Assembly (NCBI GenBank): GCA_030512335.1
Contig: JAULSU010000007.1
Coordinates: 2,604,001-2,668,000 of the forward strand
DNA length: 64,000 nt
Source of the DNA: Immersiella caudata
Lineage: Eukaryota > Ascomycota > Sordariomycetes > Sordariales > Lasiosphaeriaceae
Reading direction: 5' to 3'
A program made the position numbers and the translations under genes. Each line of letters begins with the position of its first letter. The first letter of the stretch is position 1. This document shows, piece by piece, positions 1 to 10,635 of this stretch. The notes below the pieces were generated by a model. That model had not been told where the DNA came from. It saw only the letters and a program-made list of their open reading frames with translations, and searched no databases.

Positions 1-531
1 GCTGGGCGGAACTTTGTTTTCTGACGGCGGTCAGCAGCGTTGGGACGCAACTCGAATAGATGTGCTTGCGGTTTTGTATGTGCAAATGGGGCGATCACCA
101 TCTTCGCAGAAAGAAAATCTAGGCATTTTAGCATCTTGCGGAAAGAGTACCCAACAGCTTAATGGTACGGTGCCTTACTTTTCATTCGGGTCCATGTTGT
201 CTTTCTCTCGCAAAAACGGATCGTGGCAAGTTGTGGTCAGGAGTTGCAAGTCAAAGTGGTTGGGGCCTGATAGTCCCTACTTATCTTTCGGGCTGCAGCT
301 CTTTCCTCAACTGCCTCGGGCATTTGTTCCTTTCACCTTCTCCCAGAATAGCCAATCAATTCGCGAAACGTAATTTCGCCCCCCGGCATGGCGGGCTAGC
401 AGTCCGCCTGATGTGTTGGCGAACCTTTTGCGGCACTGTGCCCAAATAATGTCTCTACTCCGCCACTTTCTCCCCCCCCCCCCTTTTCTCTCTCAACCTT
501 TTCGAACTTTTGACGCACCAAAATACAAAAC
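1..531. other. Intergenic, no gene recognised
   Basis: No open frame here looks like a known protein. A cytosine run at about 472-483 followed by a CT-rich stretch lies just upstream of the DUF6594 start codon. It resembles the pyrimidine-rich promoter tracts common in filamentous fungi, which is an inference only. Confidence 0.5.
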
Positions 532-1695
532 ATGGCACACCCGAAATTCGATATCGAACTAGGGCAGTGCAGCGACTTTTCCTCTACACCGCGTCGGGAT
601 ACAGGCAACCCAGGAGCCATACGTGGCACTCCTCGGAAAAAAGATGATAGGAGGCAGCCGGTGCAGAGTACGGCATGACCCGGATGTTAGCACGATTGAC
701 CCGACGCTGACATGACTCAGTCGAAGACTACCCGCTTGGATACCCTCGATTCTCGGCGCTCATCGCGTCCCATGATTCCTTGCATCTCTGCCGCCGGTTT
801 TCCAACTTGCGGGTGCGGCTGCTCCTGCTCAAGCAGGACAGGCTCTCGCAGCTGGAGAAGCGACTGGGGAAGATCGACCGGGAAGAGGTCGCCTTGCTGT
901 CCCTGGGAAGCAGCCGGGACGATAATAACCCCGAAAGAATCTCGGTTCTCGCAGAGATCGACGCGGCCTTAGCCGACTACGGTACGCCCGTGGCTGTCGG
1001 ACCCTCGAGCAAGCACTAACAACGGCACAGACGCATTAATAGAGAGGAACCATCGAATCCTCGGCCTAGAAGACGCATCGTGTAGAGACGTGGCGAGCCT
1101 GCAGAACTGGGTAGACGGGAACGGGTGTATAGCCCGGCAGGAGACGGCATACCTCGAACGAGCCCAAGATCTTGTTAGCGTAGCGTCTCCGGATGACGGA
1201 GCCACGGCGTGGCTGGGGACGTTGGCCGTGCGTTGCCGCGTCCTCTTCTACACCTGTGTCGGCCATGTGCGGAAACCTACACACTTTGTCTTACGTTTCG
1301 AGATGCTAACATGTGTGGTTAAAAAGGATCCCCGGCGTAACGCCTCGCGAGACCCGAACGTGCATGTATTTCCCCGGTCATCTATAACGTGGGTCGCCAG
1401 GTTACTGATGACGCCGTTCGTCGTGGTCCTGCTAATGGCTCCCGTCGTCCTCTGCAACTTGGTCAGCAGCTTGACAGCCAGACTGGTTGTCATTGTAGCG
1501 GCTACTACTGGGTTCGTCGCGGTATTATCCGGCCTGACCAAAGCAAGAACTATCGAGCTGGCCGTAGCAGGGGCAACGTAAGTACGCCCTTACTTTACCG
1601 GGCCTGGAAAGACCACAACTAAGTGTTGTCATGATTACAGTTATACGACCGTCCTAATCGTTTTTGTTTCGAACACAAATATCTATAGAACTTGA
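532..1695 (+). CDS. DUF6594 domain membrane protein, five exons
   Basis: Proposed exons are 532-667, 721-981, 1031-1266, 1327-1577 and 1641-1695; the phases close and give about 312 aa. The third intron could instead start at 1228, giving 299 aa. The N-terminal part holds the family signature: YPRFSALIAS, then a Leu/Gln/Arg-rich helical stretch, then RNHRILGLE. The C-terminal part has two hydrophobic segments separated by a short turn (VVVLLMAPVVLCNLV and a following VVIVAATTGFVAVLSGL stretch), the usual end of DUF6594 proteins. The function of the family is unknown; fungi carry many copies, often in variable regions. The start codon has a good context (ACAAAACATGG). Introns have clear branch sites (CTGAC, CTAAC, GCTAAC). 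I see no lesion, so it is probably an intact gene, although exon 1 encodes a charged, low-complexity N-terminus that is less certain. Confidence 0.75.
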
Positions 1696-1774
1696 TGTTA
1701 TTCTTGCTGCTTATCTGAGATTTTTGAGTACTGTCAATCCAAGAGCCGAGTTTTAGCCGTTTGTATGATGAAAG

Positions 1775-2341
1775 CTAGCCACGGTGAGATGGGATAAAGT
1801 GCGTGACGAATAGCTGGGCACTTCCAATGCACTGGGGGCGTAATTGCCCTATCTTTCTAATGATAGAACTCCGGCAGGGTGGCTGGGCGAGAAAGAGAAA
1901 GGGCGGATGCCTGTTTCTTTCAAGTTCTTTTAATTTGATCGCGGCGAGCTTGTTGCGTAACTGATGGTTCTGATCCTGATCGTACTTGGAAAGCTGATAC
2001 AAGAGACCCTCAAAGACGCCGCTGGCCGTCCGCCGTCTAGGGTCGTTGTAATCGCAAAAGTAGTACGCCCACCGGATATTTCTCTCCCCAAGCTTGGCTG
2101 GCGAAAATATCAGAAAAGTTGACAGCATCGTCTTGCCAACACCCGGGCCGCCCACGACGGGGAGAACTGGGCTGGTGGTTCTAGGTTCGATCCAATTCTG
2201 AAATGCCGGATCGGATAGAACCCACTGGCAGCAGCTCGCATGGAGTTTGGCCTTGAGCTTGTCGGCGAAGCCCTCCATGTTTGGATCGCCCAACGTATCC
2301 ATGATAAACTCGCAAGATTCGGGGGGTGGATCTATGACCAA
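1775..2341 (-). pseudogene. NACHT-type NTPase fragment
   Basis: The frame encodes the start of a fungal NACHT (STAND) ATPase: a linker with QWVLSDPAFQNWI, a Walker A loop GGPGVGKTMLS, then YYFCDYNDPRRRTASGVFEGLL, a stretch typical of NLR-like proteins just after the P-loop. The similarity fades about 70 residues after the P-loop and the frame ends at 1775, long before the Walker B and sensor motifs expected in a NACHT domain of about 170 residues or the ankyrin or WD repeats that usually follow. No continuation is visible downstream towards 1700. The piece therefore looks like a truncated gene remnant. Its 5' part may lie in 2342-3240 on the same strand, but I could not connect it. Intact family members act in fungal allorecognition and programmed cell death. 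Confidence 0.6.
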
Positions 2342-3383
2342 ATCAACGTCAGCTTTGCCCTTGCAGATTTGGCGTGCGTCTTTGTCTGCTCATGTCTGGT
2401 GCGGATGCGGGGATTTGTTTTGGCGCATTACCTTTATCGCTCATGGTGCTAAAATTATAAATTATAAATTCCACATTCTGGGGCATTGAGCTGAATCGAG
2501 TTGCTTACCTTATTGCCCTTGGCCGTGGCGATGCTTTGGGATTGTCCCATGTCGCGGGAACACGACAGAACCCGAGTATCACCGCGGCAGTTTGTTATCG
2601 CGCGCATGCGTTTCTGCCCAGAACTCTGACGATGAGTTAGCTGGATGCTCTGCCATTGCGCGAGCGCGATTTCCTCATCGCGGGCAGTCGCGATGCTCAA
2701 GGACATAGCGAAACGGTTTCAACATACCAACCTATCCACGTGGTTTTGTGATGACCCCGATGCGCAAGCTTTCCGATGTGCAGGAGATGTTGCGAAAGCA
2801 GTAGTTTTCGTAGCCGTCGCTGATCAACGAAACAAATGGTTTTTTTTCTGGGCTCCACTCGCTGCGTGTCGGCAACAGCAGCAAGCACAGGGCCATTTCC
2901 GACACCAGTGCGGCTGACACAAGCACGGACAAAAGCGCCCATTTCCCATTCACTGCCCCTAATTGTTTCACATTTCGGCGCCCTATCTCCCTTCCCTATA
3001 CCACCGCCCAGGCTCCCAAATGCTACCTGTTCACTCGCCAACATGCTGCGAAAGGTGTTGATAACACGTTCAAAGGCCTTAGAGAATAACTCAGAGAGGC
3101 CCTCGGAACGCTTGTTGACGTTGAACAAGAGGCATCGATACAGCAGAGGCAGGCCCATGGGAGGCTTCGCGATATGACGAAATGTCTTGCTACATGTGCG
3201 TAGAGCGAATCCGGTGTCACGAGGGTGGTTTGTCAAAATGAGACGAAAAAAAAGAGATTTGAAAAATTAGATTTTGCAACCCCACCAAAGTTGCCCAATT
3301 CTTTCGCACTGCTAGGCCTCAATTCCGCCAGCTTCCCTCCTTAACAACCACGCAATTCAGGAAAAATCAAAGTCGCCCCCATC
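2342..3383. other. Unassigned stretch, possible 5' part of the NACHT gene
   Basis: On the minus strand there are open frames at 2697-3236 and 2732-2971, the latter with a hydrophobic helix (VLVSAALVSEMALCLLLL). The pentapeptide SIATA occurs twice, near 2690 and 2530. These could be exons upstream of the NACHT fragment, but I recognise no domain and no splice solution joins them. Function not assigned. Confidence 0.25.
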
Positions 3384-4540
3384 GTGTCGGCCCCCGTTAA
3401 GGCTGAAAAAGACATCGACGTGTATCGAGTGGATAGTGATTGCGAGGTATGTATTCATTCAAGCACGATATGTTATGATGCCACGTCCAAGAGTCCAAGT
3501 CTGACCGCCTCCAAAAGCAGACATCTCATCACTCGGATTCGTCTAGCGATTCTGACGGCGAGCGCATCTAGAGTATCATAGAGGATGGGAACAAGAAACT
3601 TGTGGCCCCACTTCCGGAAGTCTGCAAAGATGTCACTGCGGCCCTCCTAGAGAAGCAAAAGTTCCGCGGCCTCAGGACGTCAAGGTCGGCTTGCACCGCG
3701 TCACCCAAGACAACATCTGGTCCGACGAGGACAGCGTCCGAGCCGAAGACGAGTGGCGTACGCGTCTCGAGGGCAAGGAGATGCCCGCCAGCTCCGAGAA
3801 CAATGCCCTCTACAAACTCTACAGGTCCTGCTTGGCCTTCATGCTGTGTTTTCCACAGGACATCATCTCTCCCAAGTTCGGGATGGGATACGACATCAAG
3901 CAGAACGAAACCCCCGATACCGAGCAAGAGTGGACGCCTGAATTCCGCACCCTTCTCAAGGATCTCCTCAACCACCCAAGGTGGAAGGGCCAGTACACGA
4001 TGCTCTCCCACGCCGTATACTACACTGTGCACGCCATGTGCTCTGACACTGGAAGCTAAAAGTGGCGCTGTCGAGATCTTGGATCATACGAGCAGCCGTT
4101 TATGGAGCGATTTTATGACAACTGCGGTGCTGGGGTCACAGTCACCACCGCACATGCCCAGGCGTCTGGAGTCTCCGAGCCGACGGACCTTCTAGGCTGA
4201 AAGGTGCTATTCGAGGCCATCGACAAGGCTGTGATCAGGTCGGGAGGAGCAACGAGTCCTGTAGACCCTGGCCGTTGTCTATCTGCTAGTTACGGCGAAG
4301 CATTTGGAGGCGCTGAAAGAAGGCCTGGACAGGATACTGTGGTACAATGCTCCACTGCACCCTCCTGTCTGGTACTACTCGCTCGCGCTCGACATGAGTA
4401 TTCCAGACAATTTCTATCCGCTGGAAGGGGGGGCTACGTGAGCTCAAAGAGTATGCACTCATCAGGTCGCACGAGATTCGTTGCCAGCAGGACAAGCGCG
4501 CAGCAAGCCGTTAGTTTAAGCGCAAGCATTGACGAGCTAG
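3384..4540 (+). pseudogene. Decayed hypothetical fungal gene
   Basis: Coding character is clear but broken. A first exon (3384-3446, acidic, ending DSDCE) is followed by a good intron at 3447-3520 and by a Ser/Asp-rich exon that hits an in-frame TAG at 3569-3571. The frame then continues (IIEDGNKKLVAPLPEV) and shifts near 3665 into a frame that stays open to 4059 (NIWSDEDSV, then CLAFMLCFPQDIISPKFGMG). More frameshifts follow, with coding-like pieces such as ALKEGLDRILWYNAPLHPP (about 4305-4360) and ELKEYALIRSHEI (about 4440-4480). The apparent start codon is GTG where ATG would be expected. I do not recognise the family. At least one nonsense codon and several indels make this a pseudogene. 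Confidence 0.6.
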
Positions 4541-4863
4541 CTTTCCTAGTCGTAGATATGGATCGGCCAAATTGGCCAGACTATAGCAGCAAACATGATA
4601 GTTGAGACCTCCAATACCATCTCCAAGTGTATGTTAATCTCGTGGCTTTGTCCACGATCCAGACTTGATTGCACGGGGATAGGACAAGCCATAGTCACAA
4701 TCACATCACGTGAACATATTGAAATCCAAAACTCTTGGTATTATGCCTCTCCAAACGCTTCCGATTGCCAACTAGATGCTAGCCAAGATGGAGGTATCTA
4801 GGGTAAAATAGAAAAAGAAATGTATGCAATGTACATGGATTCTATCCAAGAACCACGCCTCGC
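4541..4863. other. Intergenic, nothing recognised
   Basis: No gene seen. It lies between the convergent ends of the decayed hypothetical gene and the permease, so it should hold the permease 3' UTR (minus strand). Confidence 0.4.
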
Positions 4864-6633
4864 TTAGAAGAGCTTGTGAACAATCTTCATGGGGATGCTG
4901 GCGTTGGCACGCTTGGCCTCGATGGCGCGGTGTAGCTCCCAATCGATCTCGCGACGGCCCGAGTCGAGGTCGATGTTGTCGATGGTGAGGAACTTGGGCC
5001 TCTTCCAGATGTAGCCGGCGATCCAGAAGGCGATGACGACGGGGAAGGCGAGGCAGGACATGAAGAAACCCTCAGCATCGTTGAGCGGGCCGCCGTCAGG
5101 GCCACCACCAATGGGCCAGATGGCGACGTACATCTGGGCGATGAAGACGAGGATGGCGAGACCGAGGCCGATGTAGGAGCCGGGAACACCACCAGCGGCC
5201 TTGAAGGGGATCTCGTCGAGGGTGCGGCCCTGGCGCTTCCAGGCCATGCGGAAGCGGATGTGGGCGAGGCAGATGGAGCCCCAGGTGAAGAGGGCGGCGA
5301 GACCGGAGATGGAGAGGAGCCAGTCGAAGAGCTTCTGGCCGGACTCGGGCTCGGTACCGGCAAAGGCGAGGAATCCCATGGCGAGGACGATGATGGTCGA
5401 GTAGAGAGGGCGGCCGGCGCGGTCGACGTAGGTGAAGACCTTGGGGGCGTAGCCCTGCTCGGCCAGCGCGGTGAGGGTGCGGCTGCCGCCGTAGACACCG
5501 GAGAGACCGATGGAGATGACGGAGATCATGATGACGGCGTTGATAAAGTGGTCATAGCCGACCAGACCGGCGTACTTGCCGACGAGCACGAAGGGGGAGG
5601 CCTGGGAGTTGGCGAAGGCGTTGCCGCCGATGAGGTTCGGGTCGTCGGCCGAGATGAGGAGACCGACGAAGAGGAGCGAGAGGATGTAGAAGAGGGTGAT
5701 ACGCCAGAAGACCTGCTTGCAAGCCGAGGGCAGGGTCTGCAAGGGGGTCTTGGACTCGGAGGCGGCGAGACCGATAAGCTCGGTACCAGCAAAGGCAAAG
5801 GCGGCCGTCACGAAGACGGAGCAGAAGCCCTTGAAACCGTTCTTGAAGCCGTTTTCTTGGATGTATTTGGAGCCCCAGTACTCGTTGTAGATGCCGTTGT
5901 CGGGGCCGCCGCCGCAAACGAGGACCATACCGATGATGATGAAGGTGATGATGGCCGACAGCTTGAGGAAGCTGGACCAAAACTCCTCCTCAGCGTAGCC
6001 GAGAGTGCCAAAGACGCAGATGATGGTCAGGGCAACGAGGAAGACGGCCATCCACACCGCGGGGCTGATGGTTCCTTGGGTCCAGTAGTTGATGGTGAAG
6101 GAGGCGACGACGATTTCAAAGGGCAGGATGAAGAACCATTGCAGGAAGTAGTTCCACCCCATGGCGAAACCCCACGAGGGATCGACGAAGCGAGTGACCA
6201 GAGTGTAGAAGCCGCCAGAGACAGGGTACATGAGAGACATTTCGCCGAGGGCGAAAACGACGTTGAACATCATGACACCGATGATGATGTAGTCGATGAG
6301 CAAGCTGGCCGGGCCGCCGCGACGGAGGGCGCTGCCAGTGCCGACGAAGAGACCAGCACCGATGGAGCCGCCGATGGCAATCATGTGCAAGTGGCGGCCC
6401 TTCATGGTCTGGTTGAGCTTGTTGTGCTTGTTGCCGACCGTATCCTCGCGGCGCTTGAAGGATTCGGGCGTCATGCCCATGCGGCCCCAGAAGTTGAGCC
6501 CATAGTAGTCGTCGTTGTTGATCATGTCGACGTGGACGGTGCCGACGCCGGCCTCCTGGTCGGCGCCATAGACGGGCGCTGGCTTGGCCTCGAAGGCCTT
6601 GTCGGACGAGCCGCTATTGGTATCCTTCTCCAT
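4864..6633 (-). CDS. Amino-acid permease (YAT/AGP family)
   Basis: A single exon encodes 589 aa with the layout of fungal amino-acid/proton symporters of the APC superfamily. A hydrophilic N-terminus of about 85 residues is followed by the family signature HLHMIAIGGSIGAGLFVGTG at the first membrane helix. About twelve hydrophobic helices follow, including GEMSLMYPVSGGFYTL (helix 3) and FAFAGTELIGLAASES (helix 6). The C-terminal tail is about 45 residues. Length, motif positions and the cytoplasmic tail match general permeases such as yeast Gap1/Agp1 and Trichoderma INDA1. It is expected to import amino acids at the plasma membrane; the substrate range cannot be read from sequence. The N-terminus has several Lys residues that could be ubiquitinated, as in Gap1 (inference). 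No lesion was seen; GC-rich third positions create a long open frame on the opposite strand. Confidence 0.92.
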   Translation of the reverse strand: MEKDTNSGSSDKAFEAKPAPVYGADQEAGVGTVHVDMINNDDYYGLNFWGRMGMTPESFKRREDTVGNKHNKLNQTMKGRHLHMIAIGGSIGAGLFVGTGSALRRGGPASLLIDYIIIGVMMFNVVFALGEMSLMYPVSGGFYTLVTRFVDPSWGFAMGWNYFLQWFFILPFEIVVASFTINYWTQGTISPAVWMAVFLVALTIICVFGTLGYAEEEFWSSFLKLSAIITFIIIGMVLVCGGGPDNGIYNEYWGSKYIQENGFKNGFKGFCSVFVTAAFAFAGTELIGLAASESKTPLQTLPSACKQVFWRITLFYILSLLFVGLLISADDPNLIGGNAFANSQASPFVLVGKYAGLVGYDHFINAVIMISVISIGLSGVYGGSRTLTALAEQGYAPKVFTYVDRAGRPLYSTIIVLAMGFLAFAGTEPESGQKLFDWLLSISGLAALFTWGSICLAHIRFRMAWKRQGRTLDEIPFKAAGGVPGSYIGLGLAILVFIAQMYVAIWPIGGGPDGGPLNDAEGFFMSCLAFPVVIAFWIAGYIWKRPKFLTIDNIDLDSGRREIDWELHRAIEAKRANASIPMKIVHKLF

Positions 6634-7953
6634 GACCGCGGGGTTGAGTCGGGGAATGGAGGGAACAAAAAATCGATCGGGATGCGGAAGAAAGAGCCCC
6701 AGGTTAGAGTTTGTGACAGCCGGCGGCCGCGAGCTTTATGTTCGCGTCGCACGTCGCACACATCCCCGCCAGGCCTCTCCGCGCGCACATGCAATCAATC
6801 TGGCAAAACCGCTGATGGCGGGCTGCGTCCTGACCCGCTGGTCGCCGGCTCCACCGTTATCCCGCCCATTTTCGATGTTGGTAAAAGTCTTGGTATGCTT
6901 CGGGACCTTCCTGTTTGGCGAGGTGCAATGTTGCAACTCAAATCCTCCAGGCCTGGGCGCCCCCGCTGCCGAGGTCTGCCGGCCAGTGACGAGCCGCCCG
7001 CACGACAGGGGTCACCTGCCCGCCACTCGATAAGCCGAGCATCTTAACTACCTACCAAGCTGGGGGCCTTGGCCCTCACCCGCCATTGGTGCAGCGCTGG
7101 CCGACGTGTCTTGGCTTGAGATATCAAGCAGGCTGCTCCAAGCCAACCAGGGGCAACTTTCCATTGTCGTTCTAGAAGGCTACCCGAACCTCTCACCGAC
7201 GCCCACGGTGCCTCCGAGCCAGCGCGGCCAATCCCCACCTCGCTTCCCCGCGCTTCAGCGCCGCAGTTGCCCCATCCGGCCGCCGATGCCCGTGGCAAAT
7301 GATTTGACAATGCCATCGCCGTCGTCCAAAACCGCCCTCTCGGGTCTCCCGACGCTGCAAGCTACTCTCAGCATCGCCAGATCAGGTAGCACTGAGCGTG
7401 ACCTCTCTCCGCCTGGCGCGCGCGCTGGCTGAAGCCTTACTTGTTCAGACGAAGGAATCCCGCCAGCTCAGACTTCGAGAAGCCCTCACGCGCCCTCTTG
7501 CATGTTTCTTGCAGCCCCTCGCCTGACAAATCCGCTGATACGCTCCACTTCCTCCTGATGAAAGCAATAGTGCGGCCTAACGCCTGATGAGACAGCGACG
7601 CTTATCACGTCCGTCCGCATTGACGGAGCCAAAAGTCAAATGCGCGAACTCAAAAAGCGAGCTTGATACGGTAGGCCGCGGCTCAAGTTGTATCACGGGT
7701 CGGCTCGCACACCGAAATGGGTGCACGGATGGGAAGGTCGATTCTGGATCCCTGCAGCCACCATCCCGATTCTGAAGGCAGCTCCTGAGGCACACCCCCA
7801 ATGTCAACCAACGTTCCAGCTCCCCCAAAATGCCCCCAACGCTCTCGGTAACGCAACGGGTCAGCCACTCCCACCACACCCGTTTCCTGCTGACCAGCGG
7901 TTAGGCTATTTCGCGTTTTTCTGTCCCTAGGCACGCTATTTCCGGCACTGGAG
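6634..7953. other. Long intergenic region upstream of the permease
   Basis: No convincing gene. It should contain the permease promoter (minus strand). The open frames present are short and without recognisable motifs, and the region next to 7954 is the 3' flank of the broken metallo-beta-lactamase gene. Confidence 0.4.
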
Positions 7954-9020
7954 TCACTCCAGAACGAGACATTCCCCGTTATCCACCTCCACAAAGTTCG
8001 GCGTGCCAGCATCATCGACCCCAGATTTCCCCGCCTCCTCTTCCAGCCCATCTTCAATCGATCGCGTAATGTCATTGATCCAAGCCAACCAGCCCAGAAT
8101 ACAAAAGCCCCGCATCATGAGACTTGACCCAGTACTTTGGGAGCTACCTGCCTCTCCAGGGCTAGACCACCCGCGACGCCAAGCGTTGCCCGTAACCCAA
8201 ATGCGAAACTATCCTTGAATGCATGCAGCAGCGCCAACACGCGCACTGGCGGGTCCAATTTGTGCGCAAACGCCTGGAGGGCAGGCTGGTCGATGCAAAT
8301 GCCATGTGGCGAGTACAGCAGCGATTCTTCGTCGTTGCCAACAGACCAGACGATTGCCGTGGCAAAGTTGAGCTCGTGGTGTCCTGTCAGACGTAATACC
8401 GACAGCCAGCTCGGTAGTAGCGAACCTCCCTCTGGACGCAGATCGCGCCACGTTCCTGGGCTGCCCGGGTCGAGATCGCGCGTCTGTGAGACATGGCGGA
8501 AGTGATTCCACGGTCGGATATTCGCGGCTGCTTCCGGCGTAGCAAACACCGGGATGGTGGGATCAAATGTGCCTAGGGTCCGCTCATCCAGGTGGTCGAA
8601 GTAGTGGAAGTTCTGGAAGATGGCATCCACGGGGGAGGGCTCCGAGTATGGAGTGACGTCGTCGCCCCTATCTCTGGGTGGCGATATGCTTAATCTCTCG
8701 GATCGCCTTCTCGACCGCCGGACCGTCCGCGATGGCCGCGTCGGTTTGGCGGCTAAGATTGAGGACCCAGGCGCGGAAGAGGACGGTTTCACGGGTGAGC
8801 AAAGCGTCGGATACGATGTGGAAGAATGCTTTGTCCGTCTGCTCCGCGGCCAGCCGCGGGATTGACAACAGCCACGAGTTATCGCCGTTGAGCGATGTCA
8901 GAATCGGGCGCAGAGCACCACCTTTGGCAAGGTGCTGCTAGAGCGTCTTGTTGATGGTCGCCAACGACGTGGTGGTGTCGAGATGCACGCGTCGAGCGTG
9001 CAGCTACGGGGGCCAGACAT
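7954..9020 (-). pseudogene. Broken metallo-beta-lactamase-like hydrolase gene
   Basis: Reading 5' to 3' on the minus strand, family-typical blocks appear in different frames: HLDTTTSLATINKTL, then an in-frame TAG at 8940-8938, then GGALRPILTSLNGDNSWLL and the following segment to about 8690. A frameshift leads to DAIFQNFHYFDHLDERTL with the FHYxDH motif of this fungal metallo-hydrolase-like family. The domain continues through PIPVFATPEAA-like and SPHGI blocks to about 8128. A second frameshift precedes KYWVKSHDAGLLYSGLVG, and a third (about 8075) precedes the terminal block ending VEVDNGECLVLE at 7956. A further possible TAG lies at 9006-9004, but the start region is uncertain. One or two nonsense codons plus three frameshifts show a dead gene. 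The substrate of intact members is unknown; they resemble MBL-fold hydrolases. Confidence 0.7.
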
Positions 9021-9346
9021 GCGGGACATTTATGTTTTGACAATGTGGGAAAGAGTCCGAGGTCACATCGACAGGGTTTCTGAGCATCAGGAGAATTGTT
9101 GAAAGTAGCACCGACAAGCTCAAAGGCATGCAGTCATCTTTCTAAACCGCCCAAGATGGAGAGGCTGCCGTTATCAGAAGTGGGTCAGGATCTTTGGATC
9201 TGGGAGTCTTTTCGGATCTGGACCTTTGGTTTCACCCCCACGCATGTTCGGCCCGAATGCGGGTGGTGGCAAAAGCCCGAATCGACCAATCAGGTGCTTT
9301 GATATACGTCTGATTTCGTGATATTCAATAATACTACATATTAATT
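9021..9346. other. Intergenic, AT-rich end
   Basis: No gene. The AT-rich stretch at about 9318-9346 is the 3' flank of the alcohol dehydrogenase gene on the minus strand. Confidence 0.4.
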
Positions 9347-10635
9347 TTACATTTCGACCAACACCTTTAGCGCGCCGTGTTGTTGTGCGGCTCCAAAGGT
9401 TTCATATGCCTTTTCTATCTCGCTGAATGTGAACTCTGCAAAGCGTCAGTGTGCGGTCTCCCGTTGGGGTCGTGATGGCACTCACTGTGCGTGATCAGCT
9501 GGTCGGGTTGCAGCTTCTTGGCCTCCACCATCTTCAACAGCATGGGCGTCGTTACGCCGTCGACGAGACGTGTTGTGATGCCTGCGTGGTTAGCATGGTT
9601 CACGAATCAGGGGCAGGACTACTTACTGACGTTCTTGGCCCACAGCTCTTCCAAGAATAAGTTGACCTTTGTCCCGTGGACCCCAACATTGGCGAGAACG
9701 CCTCCAGGGGCCAGTAACCTCTGACCGAGCTCAAACGTCGCCGGGATGCCAACGGCCTCGATGACAGTGTCGCACCCCTTTCCATCCGTGAGCTCCCGCA
9801 CGCTCTTGATAGCAGACTCAGCATCCAGCTTCCCGCTATCAATCGTGGCATGCGCGCCCATATCCGCCGCAACCTTCAACCGGCCCGGATCCGTATCCAA
9901 CATGATAACCGTCGCCGGCGAATAAAACTGCGCCGTGACCAACGCGGCCAGCCCAACCGGCCCGGCGCCGATGATCGCAACCGTCGACCCCGGCTGCACC
10001 TTGCCGTTGAGAACACCGCACTCCAAGCCCGTCGGGAAGATATCACTCAGCGTGACCAGAGCGGCCTCATCAACTCCCTTGGGGATGGTATACAAACTGC
10101 AGTCCGCATGGGGGATGCGCACGTACTCGGCCTGCGTCCCGTCGATCTCGTTGCCCAGCACCCATCCGCCAGTAGTGCAGTGAGACGACATGCCGCGTCG
10201 GCAGTACTCGCAGGTAGCGCATGATGAGATGCACGAGATGAGCACGGGGTCGCCCTTCTTGAAGCGCGAGACAGAGTCCCCAACCTCGTCGATGATGCCG
10301 ACGCCTTCATGGCCAAGAACTCGTCCGGGCGTGCAGGTGGCTACGTCGCCTTTGCGGATATGCAAGTCGGTTCCGCAGATGGTGGTCTTGGTGAGTTTGA
10401 CGATGGCGTCACCAGCGGACTGAAGTTTGGGGACGGGCCGCTCTTGCAGCTCTACCTGACCGGCTTGCTTGTAGACGAGCGCCTTCATGGTGGTTCCAGT
10501 GGCATAGCTTCGGGTCATGGCGAAGACTGATCTTGGTGGTGGTGTTAGTCGGCTTCTGGGAATGTGAGAAGCCAATGCGAGTCCCCTGATTGTGCTTGCG
10601 CAGCGGGGGGAAAACAGTTTCGACGCAGCATTCAT
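9347..10635 (-). CDS. Zinc-dependent alcohol dehydrogenase (MDR family)
   Basis: Three exons on the minus strand, 10635-9627, 9581-9486 and 9435-9347, give 397 aa with closed phases; introns are 45 and 50 bp. The first ~48 residues are rich in Arg, Ser and Ala and lack acidic residues (starting MNAASKLFSPR), which suggests a mitochondrial presequence; a second Met (MKALVYKQ) matches the start of bacterial-type enzymes. The catalytic zinc region includes CGTDLH and GHEGVG. The structural zinc lobe carries four Cys (CISSCATCEYCRRGMSSHC). The nucleotide-binding loop is GAGPVGLAAL and an acidic residue follows the second strand (MLDTD), indicating NAD(H). It resembles formaldehyde-dehydrogenase-like ADHs that oxidise or reduce small alcohols and aldehydes. 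No lesion was seen. Substrate unknown. Confidence 0.9.

Noticed and set aside
5260..7047. A 595-codon open frame antisense to the amino-acid permease
   Set aside because: It mirrors the GC-rich third positions of the permease, has a biased Glu/Asp/Gly composition, and shows no domain. The permease frame is unmistakable.
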